DNA of 64,000 nucleotides, from the NCBI GenBank assembly GCA_030867875.1, contig JAOWCC010000028.1, positions 62,001 through 126,000 on the forward strand, read 5' to 3'. Each line of letters begins with the position of its first letter. Within the stretch, counting starts at the first letter, position 1. This DNA is from Actinernus sp. WN-2022. Taxonomy: Eukaryota; Cnidaria; Anthozoa; Actiniaria; Actinernidae. The translations under genes and the position numbers were made by a program. The notes under the pieces are model-generated. The model did no database searches, was not told the origin of the DNA, and saw only the letters and a program-made list of their open reading frames with translations. Below, in pieces: positions 42,615-53,970 of the stretch.

Positions 42615-44993
42615 GGCCAAAAACTTTATTCAACAAAATAAGGCTTTTGTTCCAACATGCATGAGATATAGAAACGGCCTGACATCATGATATGATCTTT
42701 AGCTTTCTACAGAAACTGCAGTTCTGCAAAATTTAATGAATGACAAATAAGCGACCGTACATGTCTGAGTGAATGTGAGTTGTAAGAGCTAAAAGTGAAA
42801 GTGGACTTGAGATACCGTGAATTAAGTGGTTTAACATGGTTAACATGTTAAAATGCAGCCAAGAAAAACTGAAACGAAAATGAAAGTCCCGAACTTTAGC
42901 TTCGAAACTTTGAAGTTTCAAGTTTCCTGTCATATAGCAATTTTGCTTATGCTTTTTAAAATAATATAATGTAGTTCGTTTTTATTATGGATTAATCTTC
43001 CTAATTTTCCTAGACACGATGACAATATCTTTGTTATAGTTACGCGATTTGAAAACCTCTGCTCGGCTTAACTAATCGATAAAATCGATAAGATTCGTTT
43101 TTCACTCAGTCCCAAGAGATTCGACTGATGACGAAGGGCATGGCGGCCCATGGTGCTGTACAGAACAAAAGAAGCTAACGAAGAATCTATTGTTAACTGT
43201 ACACCAACATGGCGTCACGTGAAAACACACACAAGTGAATAGTGCTTTTCGCGCGCTCTGAATGGTTACTCCGGAGCGAAGAAGCGATCGCTCCGAGCGA
43301 AGCAGCGATCACCTTGCACGCGTTTTTGTCCATTTGACAGAAAATAACTATTTGGTGCTGGCTATTCACTTGTGTGGTATATACTAAAACAATTATTCAC
43401 CTCAGTGTCGGTGAATCAGGAGGTGGATATTTACCTTGCCGCGAGTATGTAACCGTGTGTAACCGGTGTTAGGCTGGTTCGGGACGAACACAGACATGTA
43501 TCGATATGTGCCGGAGAAACGAAGCCTCCAGTGACCAGACGAGAACTGAAGACGTATAACACAAAGTTAAATCAGCTAGGCCAAGGGTCAAAAATAGTAC
43601 GAAAGCCATACATGCACAAAGCTAAAAGCCGGACACAAATAACCTGGAAACATAACACCAACCGCAGTGGCAGAACACAAAGCATGCGATTATTGAAATC
43701 GAGACTGCACATTGACCAATGCATGTAGATGTGACTATTGATTTTTATCGATTACCGATAGTAATCGACATTAATCAGCTAATTAGTATATCGATTAGCT
43801 TACATTTGCTTTCCTTACTTTTCGGTTCTTTTTACTGTTACTTTGCTTTGCTTCATGATAATTTCGTTTAGGGAATGTTGAGAATGTGACGCTCTACATC
43901 ACATAGGGGTCATGCTATGTTTGTTCGATTTCCTAAAATCGAAATGAAAATCATGCACGCAATAACTCATTGGCATTGTTGGGTTGTTTGGAACACTTCA
44001 CTTAACGCGGCCAGTTTTACGACACTGCGTTATGAAATACGCAAATAAAAGCATGTCTGTATACGTACAGCCAGTCATTTCAGATCATTGTATCATGACA
44101 ATTCAGTATCATTTTTAGAAAAGAAAAAGGTAGAAAACTTGGTAACAATGATTTAATGCTGGAATGTTTTTTGTAATCCGGTGATAAATTATAAGTACTA
44201 GGTCCGCCTTTAGATTGTTACTGATAGAATCGTTCAGTGATTCTAGCAAATTAAAACGACTAAAGTGAAATAAAAATACGGTTATAACTGTTACTTTCAC
44301 AACTTTAAGGAGCAGTCTTCTATGCGTATATCCGGCATGCAAAGAAGCGGCCAGAAAGAAACAAAAGGCGGTTGGCGAGCGCTTCAACAGTTAATATCAT
44401 GAGTGTTATCGGTTATGCATGGCTGTTGGTAAATATTTCGTGAACTGGACTTGATATAAAACCTCCTGATTATAGAAATGATCGTGTTTTCCTCCCTCCG
44501 TAAAAATCAACTGTGAATCGAGTGTAGTGTGTCCAAAACAGTTAATGTAGTGGGGAGTGTGTGAGGAGTAAAATCAGGCCCCACTAGCCTTTTAAAGCTT
44601 AAAAGCTGTAATAGTCAGCCTGCTATAAAAAAAAAATGTATTTATTTATTTAATGGCTGGCTCCTTTTCACTAGGACTAACAATGTTAGTTCCTGGTTTC
44701 AAGCTCAACTAAAATATGTTTTATAGCTCTTGCTTCTCCTCTAGACTTCAGTAATGCGACGGCCGTTAAGCGGTCTCCTCCAGCGGCAGCGTGCCTCTGA
44801 GTTCTATATCGATCATCCGGTTTGTCTGTTCAGTGAATTGCTGTCATTAAAACTGCTTTCGTCGTTTTTGAATGCATCTGACTATGAAGTAAAGCTTCCT
44901 TGGAAAACATTGTTTAAAAATTCTACTTGTACTTGAAAACACAGCACAATGTTCATCATGTACGTGCTCTTGACTATACAATTGTGAACATTA
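42615..44993. repeat. Segmental duplication, copy 1 (3' flank of family members A and B)
   Basis: Homologous in order and orientation to 48030-49572. Shared landmarks include AACTTTATTC with AAAATAAG (42618), TTTGCTTTCCTTACTTTTCGG (about 43808), GATCATTGTATCATGACAATTC (about 44083) and GACTATGAAGTAAAGCTTCC (about 44879). Copy 1 has about 750 bp not found in copy 2 (about 43050-43800), which contains the MITE at 43229. No gene is seen inside. Confidence 0.85.
43229..43375. mobile_element. 147-bp MITE-like inverted repeat
   Basis: ACACAAGTGAATAG at 43229-43242 and its complement at 43362-43375, with a GC-rich interior containing doubled GCGAAGMAGCGATC. It lies in the segment absent from the paralogous duplicate. 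Target duplication unclear. Confidence 0.65.
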
Positions 44994-45257
44994 CTAATTC
45001 AGTTTCCACATTTGGAAGGACCACTTAATACACTGAAGTGAAAGCCATCCTTTCAAGAAACCTTTCTTATCCATTGATTTTCTCAGCACAACATCTGAGC
45101 TGCTGGTCGGATAACGTTGGATGTGCTTAGTCCTGAGTTCTGCTATCTTGAAGGGATTCAGTTCAATTCCTTTATGAAAATCTAGAAAATAGTTTAGTTT
45201 GCATGGCGACACGCCGTACGAGTGACTCAACGTCTGGTTCACGGTTTTTCCGATCAT
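44994..45257 (-). pseudogene. Coiled-coil/RNxxxH family copy A, C-terminal fragment
   Basis: The minus strand keeps the end of the shared C-terminal domain (KKGFLKGWLSLQCI...FQMWK), which aligns with copy C at 49573-49700; homology with copy C continues upstream at DNA level. The Arg-Asn-x3-His segment is destroyed here. It is the true positional counterpart of copy C in the segmental duplication, now decayed. Confidence 0.7.
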
Positions 45258-45377
45258 TTACTGATAACCCTACATTGTACTGTACATTGTACCTATACAG
45301 TTCCCTACATTGTACTGAAGCTAATAGAAACCCGAATTCAAAACTGTAAGCTGCGATACTAGAGCACTCCAGGTGTA

Positions 45378-46411
45378 TCACTGAATAGGAAGACGACACA
45401 CTTCTTTCCACATATCAATGAGATCACGAATACACTGGTGCGAAAGCCATCCTTTCAACATACCTCTCCTATCCATTTCCTCAGCAGAACGTGTCAGTAT
45501 ATCCTCCGTTATCTTTGGATGTGCTTGTATATTTCTGCTTTCTTGAAGAGACTTCATTGCTTCATCGTACTTCTCTGAATCCCACTTCAACATTTCCTTT
45601 AGAAATTGCCATCGTTTTTCGGCCGTCGTGCATTCATCGCGCGTCTTTGTCAACTTATTGATGTCCTTCTCGATCCGGCTTTTTTACCTTCGGATCGGCG
45701 TATAGTGTTCGGGGAGCACGTACTTATAAATCCTTCCTTGTAAGTCCCAGCAGAGTTCTCCAAGAAAAAGCAAAGCTCTGGTTTCTGTAAATGCTACTGA
45801 TTGACCGCTTGGTAAAAGCGAAGGCCGAGCTGGATAAGAAACGCCACCGGGAACCATGGCAAGAGCGCGCTGCTGAGTCGTGGACTCCTTGAATGTCTTC
45901 AGGTCTTTTTTCAGCGTTTCATTGTCACCCTTCATCTTCTCCAAGTCAGATTTGACTGTGTCAAGCTTCGAGTGTACTTTTCGTAGAGATTCTTCGAGTT
46001 TACTGTTCTCATCGTCTTGAGCCTCTTTCGCTTGAACCAAGGATTCGACGTCCTTTTCCACCTGTTCAAGCTTGTACTTCACCGAAGCCAGCTGTTCTTG
46101 GAGCTCTTTCTTCTCGCTTTCGAGTTTCTGAATTCGTTCCTTCAGTTTTCTTACCTCGTCGTTTCGTGCTTCTAATTTAATGAGTAGATCGTTGTTGTTT
46201 TCTTCGAGATGTTTCATGCACGTTGTTCTTCAGCTCTGTGATTTCTTTATATATCCTTCTGATTAAGTTCACGTTTAAGTTGGTCGATTTCCTCACCGTG
46301 TTTAGCTATCTTGAAGTCTTCTAGCCCTCCATGTAGGGGATTTAGTCCAGAATTTAATATCGTTAGGCCTAAATTTGCAAGTAGGAAGCTATCTTCTTGA
46401 TCTATTGCCAT
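45378..46411 (-). pseudogene. Coiled-coil/RNxxxH family copy B
   Basis: Starting at an ATG at 46411, the N-terminus (MAIDQEDSFLLANLGL...FKIAKHGEEIDQLKRELNQKD) parallels copy C. At least two frame changes follow before the long frame at 46217-45684, a heptad coiled coil with EKDVESLVQAKE and SKLDTVKSDLEKMKGDN. The domain start LLFLGELCWDLQGRIYKYVL then meets an in-frame TAA at 45684-45686, where copies C and D have a Tyr codon. The frame continues to 45378: RWQFLKEMLKW, SLQESRNIQAHPKI (Arg codon 45534-45536, His codon 45519-45521), EEMDRRGMLKGWLS and DMWKEV. With several lesions it is probably a pseudogene. Confidence 0.75.
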
Positions 46412-47062
46412 CTTTCTAACGTATTTTGGGAAATAATTATCGATTATCTAACTTCTCGTTTTTTCTATAAGCATCTCCAACTCGAGCACTGAGCCTCAAA
46501 AAAATAGGTTTTTGTGTTAGTGCGGGTATTCGCACCCAGACATCAAACAGGAAGGGTGAGGGAATAGGGTTGAGTGAAGAGGGTAAAATTGTCACAGTTG
46601 TTGTTTTTGTGTTGGTGCGGGTATTTCCACCCGGACTCTCTCTCTGTTTTCTCCTGTTATCGGTCGAATATTATGGTGATGATTTATACTTCGAACATAA
46701 TTTTCAGAAAAGCTTCGTATCTTTCTTCCTATTGGTCGACTAAATTACTCCCGCGGTGCTGAATTTCTTGGAGCTGTCGGCTTTTTCGAGTGGCTGATTA
46801 TCGTTACCATGGCTACACATGTCTTCGCTTCTCCTGATTGGCTAACAAATAAAACTTTCCCAGAAAACGGAGTAACGTGTCAAAATAGATATCGTTGACC
46901 AAATTACATGTCATTTGCATGAGGTTCAGTTATTTTCAACGATGCGACTTTTCTAACTAGTTAAAGGAAACCCCGACTGCTGAAACTCATCGCCCTTCTG
47001 AATTATTGGCAATATGGCCTAAACTGAAAAAAAATGGAAATATTTGTTTTTGAAAAATTGGA
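46412..47062. other. No supported gene
   Basis: Upstream flank of copy B. A doubled GTTGGTGCGGGTAT / GTTAGTGCGGGTAT motif lies at 46519 and 46612. Confidence 0.45.
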
Positions 47063-47067
47063 TATAC

Positions 47068-47383
47068 TCAAGAGAAAATGAGGTTATAGAACGATTCCCC
47101 GTCCCCTACGTTAGTTCCCCTAGCGGCCATTTTTAGATACCCAGGTTTATTTTTACCGCTACCGTCCGCGTGACCTGATACCCGATATTCCTTTCTTTGA
47201 GAGTTAACCAGTTGCGCTTGCGAGCTGCGATGATTTTCTCGCAGAACGTATGATTGACGTAAAGCTGACCAATCAGATGACGTTCTAAAATAACTTTCGG
47301 TTCTTAAAATAGCCATTTCGGGAACTAACGTTGCAAGAGTCCCATGTATGGGGGAATCGTTCTCTTACCTCATTTTCTCTTGA
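47068..47383. mobile_element. 316-bp TIR element, TATAC duplication
   Basis: Inverted ends TCAAGAGAAAATGAGGT, extending with mismatches through AGAACGATTCCCC, are flanked by TATAC on both sides (47063-47067 and 47384-47388). No coding content. The 5-bp duplication excludes Tc1/mariner. Confidence 0.85.
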
Positions 47384-47388
47384 TATAC

Positions 47389-47735
47389 TGTATAAGTCAT
47401 TCGCCGACAGGAATCGTCATCACATCCAAGATGGCGGCGGCCGCGAAATTCAAAGCCCAATTCCGAATTTAGACCACATTGCCAAACATTTAACGGCGAT
47501 TTTCGAATCACACTTTATCCGTTTCGTACAGCTCGACACTTATTAACACAATCCATTTCGGTCTGGGAATATCGCTTGTCGTTTGAATGTCCGGAAAACC
47601 TTAATTTTTGAAAATAGGTGTATGCCTAACTTAGGGGAGGGCTCCTATTCATAAATGCAGTGACTAGTCGCACCAGTCCCTTCCAGAGCGAGTATACACA
47701 AGAACTCCACCAAGGTTCGTCGCACGCATTTTCTC
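47389..47735. other. No supported gene
   Basis: Contains AAGATGGCGGCGGCCGCG at about 47427, a YY1-like start context as seen at metazoan promoters, but the following frame is only 13 codons. Confidence 0.35.
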
Positions 47736-48020
47736 TCGCTTAACGCTTATGCAGATTTATATTACGCCATTGGTATTACTAGTTGGTTCGCCTTTCATGA
47801 TTTAGTTTTTATTCCCCATTCATCCGTACGTTTGGCATCAGTTGCCAGAGTAATTCGCGCACACGTGCTCCATTTGTGCCGTGCTGTTTTTATTCGATGG
47901 GTTAGTCTTTATGTTCTATTTGTTTTATTTCATTCATTTCGGGGGTATACGTATTGTAGCGTTTATGCTGTCTAGTACCCCTCCGCCGACCACCCCTTTC
48001 CCCATCACCTCCCCACCCCT
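47736..48020 (+). repeat. Dispersed repeat, copy 2 (partner 21400-21680)
   Basis: Direct-orientation copy of the repeat downstream of the tyrosine-recombinase remnant, ending in the same C-rich CCCCTCCGCC tract. It has a short extra segment (TTATATTACGCCATTGGTA) near its start. It abuts the left edge of segmental duplication copy 2. Confidence 0.9.
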
Positions 48021-48029
48021 CCCTCTAGA

Positions 48030-49572
48030 GATCTAGAAACTTTATTCGGCGGCAAAATAAGGGTTTTGTCCCGACATACATGGCCTGGTCTTTCGTTCGG
48101 CAAAATATCATGCCTTTTAGTAGTTTAATTTAGATCATAGATCGAGACTTTGTGCTTTCTTTACTTACTGACAAATACATAACCATGCGTGTCTGTTAGC
48201 TTGAATGTGAGTTGTAAGAACTAAAAGTCAAAGTGGACTTGAAATACTGTGAAGTGGTTTAACATGGTCAGTTAACACTGGTTAAAATGGAGCCAAGAGC
48301 CGAACTGAAACGAAAATGAAAGCGGTGATCGGGTAATAGCTGAATTTTTAGCTTTGGAAAGTTTCAGTTTCCCGTGTCATATAGCAATTTTGCTAATGCT
48401 TTTAATACAATGTAGTTCTTTTTGATTATGGAATACTCTTCCTAATTTTCCTATATATAATCTCTGTAGTACCTATTCTGAAATTATGGTCACGCGATTA
48501 TTTCCTGGCAGTTATCACTGATCACATATGTATTACTATTTATCTATGTATTTGCTTTCCTTACTTTTCGGTTCTTTTTGCTGGTCCTTCGCTTTGTTTC
48601 ATGGTAATTTCGTTTCGTCTACAAACCAGTTTAGGGAATGTCGAGAAAGTGACGCTCCTCAGTCATGCTCATGGTTTTATAGAGGTCATGCTATGTTTGT
48701 TCGATTTCCAAGAAATGAAAGCCGCGCAATTATCATTAGCATTGTTGGGTTGTTTGGAACACTTACTAAACAGCTAGTTTCTCGACTTCAGTTTTGAAAT
48801 ACGCGAATAATTTAAGCATGCTGGATACGTACATTCAGTCATTTCTGATCATTGTATCATGACAATTCAGGATTTTTTTTAGAAAAGAAAAAGGTAGAAA
48901 ACTTGGTAAACCTGCAATGATTCAATACTGGACTGTTTTTCGTAATCCGTTTGAAGATGATAAATTAAACATACTAACGACGCTTAGTAACAATCTAAGG
49001 GCGGACTGGTGTCTAACATCGTTCACCTGAGTAAAAGTGGGTCAAAGACGGTTTGTAACTGTTCTTTTCGTACTTGTATATATGGACCATTTTTGTAGGC
49101 GTATATAGTGCAAACAGGCCTGGAAAAAAGCGGTTGCGAGCGCCGCTATCATGAAAGAGCGTTACGTCCAGTGTGGCTGTTTGCTGAAAGCCGGGTTCGC
49201 TGTGCTGGACCGGCTTGGTCGATATAAAACCTCCTCGGGTTATAGAAAAGTTCGATGGCTGGCTCAGTCCTCTTTACTTGGACTAACAATGTTAGTTTCT
49301 GGTTTCAAGCTCGGCTGAAAATTTCGTTTAGCTCTAACTTGCTTATCCTCCAGAATTTGGTAATGCGACGGCTAGAGTCTCCGCCAGCGTCGGCCTCTGG
49401 GTTCTATATCGCCCGGTTTGTCTGTTTAGTGAATTGCTGTCATTAAAAATGCTCCCGCCTTCGTTTCTTAATACATCTGACTATGAAGTAAAGCTTCCTT
49501 GGAAAAATTGTTCAAAAATTCTACTTGTAATTTAAAAATCTGGCAGAGTTCACATCATGTTTATCATGTGCT
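48030..49572. repeat. Segmental duplication, copy 2 (3' flank of copy C)
   Basis: Counterpart of 42615-44993, with substitutions and indels throughout. No gene is seen. Two open frames (48528-48797, 49255-49446) are not conserved in copy 1, which argues against coding function. Confidence 0.85.
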
Positions 49573-50581
49573 CTACAACTGTGAACATTCTAATTGCTTC
49601 CACATTTGAATGAGCTCATAAATACACTGAAGTGAAAGCCATCCTTTCAAGATACCTTTCTTTTCCATTTCCTCAGCACAGAATCTCAGCAACTGGTCAT
49701 TTAACTTTGGATGTGCTTCTTGATTTCTGCTATCTTGAAGGGATTTCAATGCCCCTTCGTAGTCCTCTTTCCAATTGAGCTTGCTCTTTAGTTCCTCCCA
49801 CCTTTGCTCTGCCGCCTTTTTGTCCTCGCTTGTCTTAGGTAGCTTGCAAATGTCTTTTACAATCGCCTTCACTTTGTAACTTCTGATTGGGGTAAAATGC
49901 TCTGGTAAAACTGCCTTGTACATCATGCACTGGAGATCTTGGCAGAGCTGTCCAATGTATACCAACGCATTAATTTGGCCGCTTGGTAGTTGACTGATGG
50001 ATGGCACCGCTCTACCGAGGCGAGCGATAGGATGAAGCCGATCGCGATATTGCGGAGTCGATTCCTTGAGATCCTTAACTTCCTTTTTCAGCTTTTCGTT
50101 GTCTCCCTTAGTTTTATCAAGGTCTGACTTAACGGTGTCTAGTTTAGAGTTTACTTTCAGCAAATCTTCTTCAAGCTTTTGATTTTCTTCTTCTTGTATG
50201 TATATCCTTTGCCACAACTAGAATCTTTACATCCTTTTCCAAACTGAGTAACTTAAAATTCACGCCTGCTAGCTCTTCTTGAAGTCCCTTCTTCTCGACT
50301 TCAAGCATTTTTATTCTTTCCCTCAGCTTTTTTACCTCGCAATTTCGAGTTTGGAGTTTGATGTCCAAATTCTTGTTCTGCTCTTGCAGCTCTTGTACGC
50401 TCTTCCTTAGATCTGCTATTTCTTCGTCTTTTTGGTCTATTTCGAGTTTTAATTTCTCTATGTCTTCCTCGTGTTTAGCGATATATATATGTTCGTCTTG
50501 CATAGGTGGACCACTCATAAAGGCCGTTAAAATACTTGCCGTAGTTTCGCCGGATATTCCTAGTCCATCTTGGCTTAACAT
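49573..50581 (-). CDS. Coiled-coil/RNxxxH family copy C, best preserved
   Basis: ATG at 50581, stop at 49573; about 334 codons if one 4-bp tandem duplication (ATAC ATAC, about 50202-50209) is discounted, otherwise frameshifted there. Residues about 30-185 form a heptad coiled coil (KHEEDIEKLKLEIDQKDEEI, SKLDTVKSDLDKTKGDNEKL). The last 130-150 residues are the shared domain: LVYIGQLCQDLQ, YKAVLPEHFTPIRSYKVK, KDICKLP, QRWEELKSKLNWKEDY, SLQDSRNQEAHPKL (Arg codon 49726-49728, His codon 49711-49713), AEEMEKKGILKGWLSLQCI and IQMWKQ. No signal peptide or membrane segment, so probably cytoplasmic. The Arg-Asn-x3-His in an all-helical context fits HEPN RNases (inference). If the 4-bp duplication is an assembly error, the gene is intact. 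Confidence 0.7.
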
Positions 50582-51464
50582 GTTCGTGCATTAATGGAAT
50601 TGTGGACTACGTAACCTTTCAAAGACATGGGCGCGCGTGATTCTTCATGTGTGTGAAAACGCTCAAACCCCGCGCCACGTTTTAGCCTAATATGTTTCCA
50701 AGAAATCCATGATCACTTTATACCACCACCTCTGCGCATATGCGGAACCCGTTGTCATTGGTTGATTCAGTCGCGTGACCAATGGCAATTGCGAGCGAGT
50801 AAACTGGTTAAACAGGTTTTCGTATTTCATTTCTTGCACATGTATGTATAATCAGAAATTTCCAAGAAATGGATGACCTTTTATGGATGCTCAACCATGC
50901 CTTTGCCGCCTGGACGGTTTGTTTATTTTTCGTTGTAGGTCAGTCATAACCGGAAATTTTCGCAACGTCACAAAAAAACTACCGTTCGAATGAGTCAGAA
51001 CAGAAGTAGCACGCTTTGGAACTATCATAATTCAAAATCAGCAATTTCTTCGTAAAAAGGTACATTCATCCAGATTGAAGACTGAGCAGACATCAACTAG
51101 ATTTTGATTATCATCCTATTTTAACTAGCGGTGAGAGGTGAAAGGGGAACTGAGCGACGGGTAGCAGGGTAGCGGGGGCCGGTTGAAAATATATCAATTT
51201 TAGATTTTATTAGATTTAAGGTGCGTGGTTTTCCTATTGTTAGTATTAAATTGTTATGTATCAGTATTATTACTATTAGTAGTAGTATTATCTTTTATGT
51301 TCTTTTAGAGGAGGCCACTATCTGTATTGGATTTGTGAAGTCGCGAAATCCGATCTGATCTATTTTTAGCGTGCGATAATCATATTGGTGCGGTATTTCA
51401 TTATTGACACGGTTTTCATACCGGCAGGGAATTGAGCTACTGAATTGGTACCTCATTTGTACAC
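50582..51464. promoter_or_regulatory. Upstream region of copy C, nothing specific
   Basis: The first few hundred bases should hold the promoter of copy C. I see no confident TATA box or motif. The rest has no supported feature. Confidence 0.3.
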
Positions 51465-51740
51465 TTACAACCGATTTCAGTGTTACATGCATTGGCGTTG
51501 TCTCAAGTTTTTTTTATACAATCATTCAACGTACTCATTCGGCATAATCACTGCGCGCAAATTTCCGCCACTTCTGTTCGGCAACTCCAGTCATGTTGGC
51601 GAAGTCAGTCGAGTACTCGAATGCGAAAAAGCACCTAAATTATTCGATTCAGTACCTCAAAACCACGATACACAAGTGAGCCTGGTTACAAAGCATGTCG
51701 AATGATTGCTCTACGAAGGTAACACTGAAATCGGTTGTAA
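51465..51740. mobile_element. 276-bp TIR element (22-bp perfect ends)
   Basis: TTACAACCGATTTCAGTGTTAC at 51465-51486 (first 20 bases TTACAACCGATTTCAGTGTT) pairs perfectly with 51719-51740. The interior open frame has no family features. Target duplication not resolved. Confidence 0.8.
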
Positions 51741-52033
51741 CACGGATAGAGTTTTAGCGATGGGCACCTGTCTTTTACTGTTATCTATAATGTGCTGTAA
51801 TTTGTTATTATATCTTAATAACATTCTTATAGTAACTGTAACTACTTGATGTAAACATTTTAATATATTTAATCGAGGGCCGCAAGTTTATCAGGCTACG
51901 CACTGTTTTATTATTATTTATTAGTGGTGGTTGGTTTACTAAATATTGTTATACAGTGTATATTACTACATTACAGCATTTTATTACATTACTATACATA
52001 TTACATATCTATCTATCTGTCTATATATATATC
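51741..52033. other. AT-rich, no gene
   Basis: Simple AT-rich sequence with a short ATCT repeat at about 52005-52032. Confidence 0.5.
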
Positions 52034-53388
52034 TTTATAAAATAACCCACAGAAAATACGCGCTCTGATTGGTTGAAAGCCGTGTTTCTATAACTCTATA
52101 GAAACATGGCAAATTATGCCGGCATCGTGGCCTTGAACTCAATTGGAAACTCGGCGAAATAATTCCTACACTTTTCTAAAAATTCAATTCGACGAAGAAC
52201 CAGCTACAGTATTGTAAGAAACGACAATGTGTTGTTAGTTTAGGAACAAGCCGATGTTTTATTGAACTCAAAACAGTCTCAAAGTACGAATTACAAAAAA
52301 AAATATGTGGACAAAGTTGAGTTGCTCGCAATTTGTGCGATATTAAACAATCATTTTCGCCAAAACAGTCTATTTTGGCTGAATAAGCTCAACTAAAAAC
52401 TATTGTTTGGTAGATTTAAGCCGGAGAACTTAAAAAAATCCTAGATGCACAAAATAGAGGTTGAAATAGAAATGGAAATCGCAAATACAGCAAAATGTGG
52501 AGCACAAACCTGACAAAGTTGATCAACATCCAAGTGCTACAGTCTTGTACAGATGCTAAAACTCCATCCAACGCCGTCCCTTTCGACTACTCTTGGTTAA
52601 TTGAGGAATGTACGGTTCAGTATAACTCTCTACAGGTGCCGTAGAGGAGGAGAATAGTAAGGAATTCTGATCAAGCTTGAAGTGTCTGATGAAAACAACC
52701 TGCCGTCCGTATGCGACCGCATGAGGCATGACACACGGCGAATCGACGAAGAACTATTCTAGTCCTTGGAAGACAGAATGTACAAAACAACTGATGACCC
52801 GAGTGATGACTTCCATGCTTTGTAGCTCTAGATTTTAGAGAGAAATCCAAAATATCCTCCTTTCTTGCAACACGTCTTGATCTCCTGCAAACTTTGTTTG
52901 GTACAAAAACCGGCGCCCGCTTGATCCACGCCATGCAGCCCAAGCTCACGATTTGTGGCTCTTACAAATCCTACGGTAGATTACGTGATCACTTGCGCAA
53001 GATTGATTGCGTGATAGCGCGCTAGAGTCACCGTTTTCTCCAGAAATTTTCCTTGTCATCTCACTAATAGAGTTTGCATTGATTTCTTATCGTGGTAAAA
53101 TAAAGGTAATGAAATAACATTTTGCAATAAATGTACCTCGAGTGTCCTTTTCTTATGTCCTTGGGTATTCTCTGCTATTTTGGGCTAGTTTGGATCGGTT
53201 TTAGAGAGTTTTTGATTTTTGATTTTTGAGATCTCTCTCTATAATGAAATGACAAAACTGACTGATTTGGTCATGTGATAAGTTCATGACGTACGACTGC
53301 ACAGTTAGGAGAATTTATGTTTTGATGATCATAATAAACGCGCGATTTTCCTTTGTTGTACGTATTTCCTGTGGCTTATTCTATAAAG
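52034..53388. mobile_element. 1.35-kb TIR element
   Basis: Imperfect inverted ends: left TTTATAAAATAACCCACAG, right (as complement) TTTATAGAATAAGCCACAG, each followed by RAAATACG. Near the left end is the hairpin GTGTTTCTATAACTC/TATAGAAACA, shared with the MITE that follows. Interior open frames (for example 52671-52949 minus) have no recognisable domain. Confidence 0.6.
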
Positions 53389-53575
53389 GAAATAGAAAAC
53401 ATTTCCCGTGTTTCTATAGAGTTATAGAAACACTTGTGGAAGTTTGGAAGAACTCGAAATAGCTGTGCAAACACTCGCCCTTCGGGCTCGTGTTTCCACT
53501 GCCATTTCTCGTTCTCCCAAACTCCCACTCGTGTTTCTATAACTCTATAGAAACACGGGAAATGTTTTCTATTTC
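53389..53575. mobile_element. 187-bp palindromic MITE
   Basis: 45-bp near-perfect arms (GAAATAGAAAACATTTCCCG at the left end). The arm contains its own palindrome TGTTTCTATAGAGTTATAGAAACA split across GAGT. It directly abuts the element at 52034-53388 and shares its hairpin core. Confidence 0.85.
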
Positions 53576-53579
53576 TTAA

Positions 53580-53661
53580 ATATCAAATATCTATATCAAT
53601 ATCTATATCAATATCTATATCAATATCTATATCAATATCTATATCAATATCTATATCTATA
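53580..53661. repeat. 12-bp microsatellite (ATATCTATATCA)n
   Basis: About six units followed by shorter ATCTAT repeats. Confidence 0.95.
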
Positions 53662-53970
53662 TAATTCTTCTCACATCCATCACGTTTGCTATGGATGTAT
53701 TTGTTACGACATCAGTATCCGAGTCTGAAGCGTGCAATACTTAGGGGCCGTCGACAAATTTAAAAAAATAACGTCCATTCGGACGTTAAGGGGGAGGGAA
53801 TAATGGTCTGGACGTTAAGAAAATATTTTGTTTAACTTTAGTATGAACACAACCTAACATTTTATTTCTAATATCAACGAAGGCTATAAGGATGCATGTT
53901 CTGTCAAGACCTAAGAAATCTCACTGCATAAGTTATATTCAGTTCACTGGCTCGATGCAACAAATCAGTT

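Noticed and set aside
47068..47316. 82-codon minus-strand ORF
   Set aside because: It starts within the inverted terminus of a small TIR element and shows no family similarity.
48528..48797. 89-codon ORF as a membrane protein
   Set aside because: The frame is not preserved in the homologous segment at about 43.8-44.0 kb, so it is not under coding constraint.
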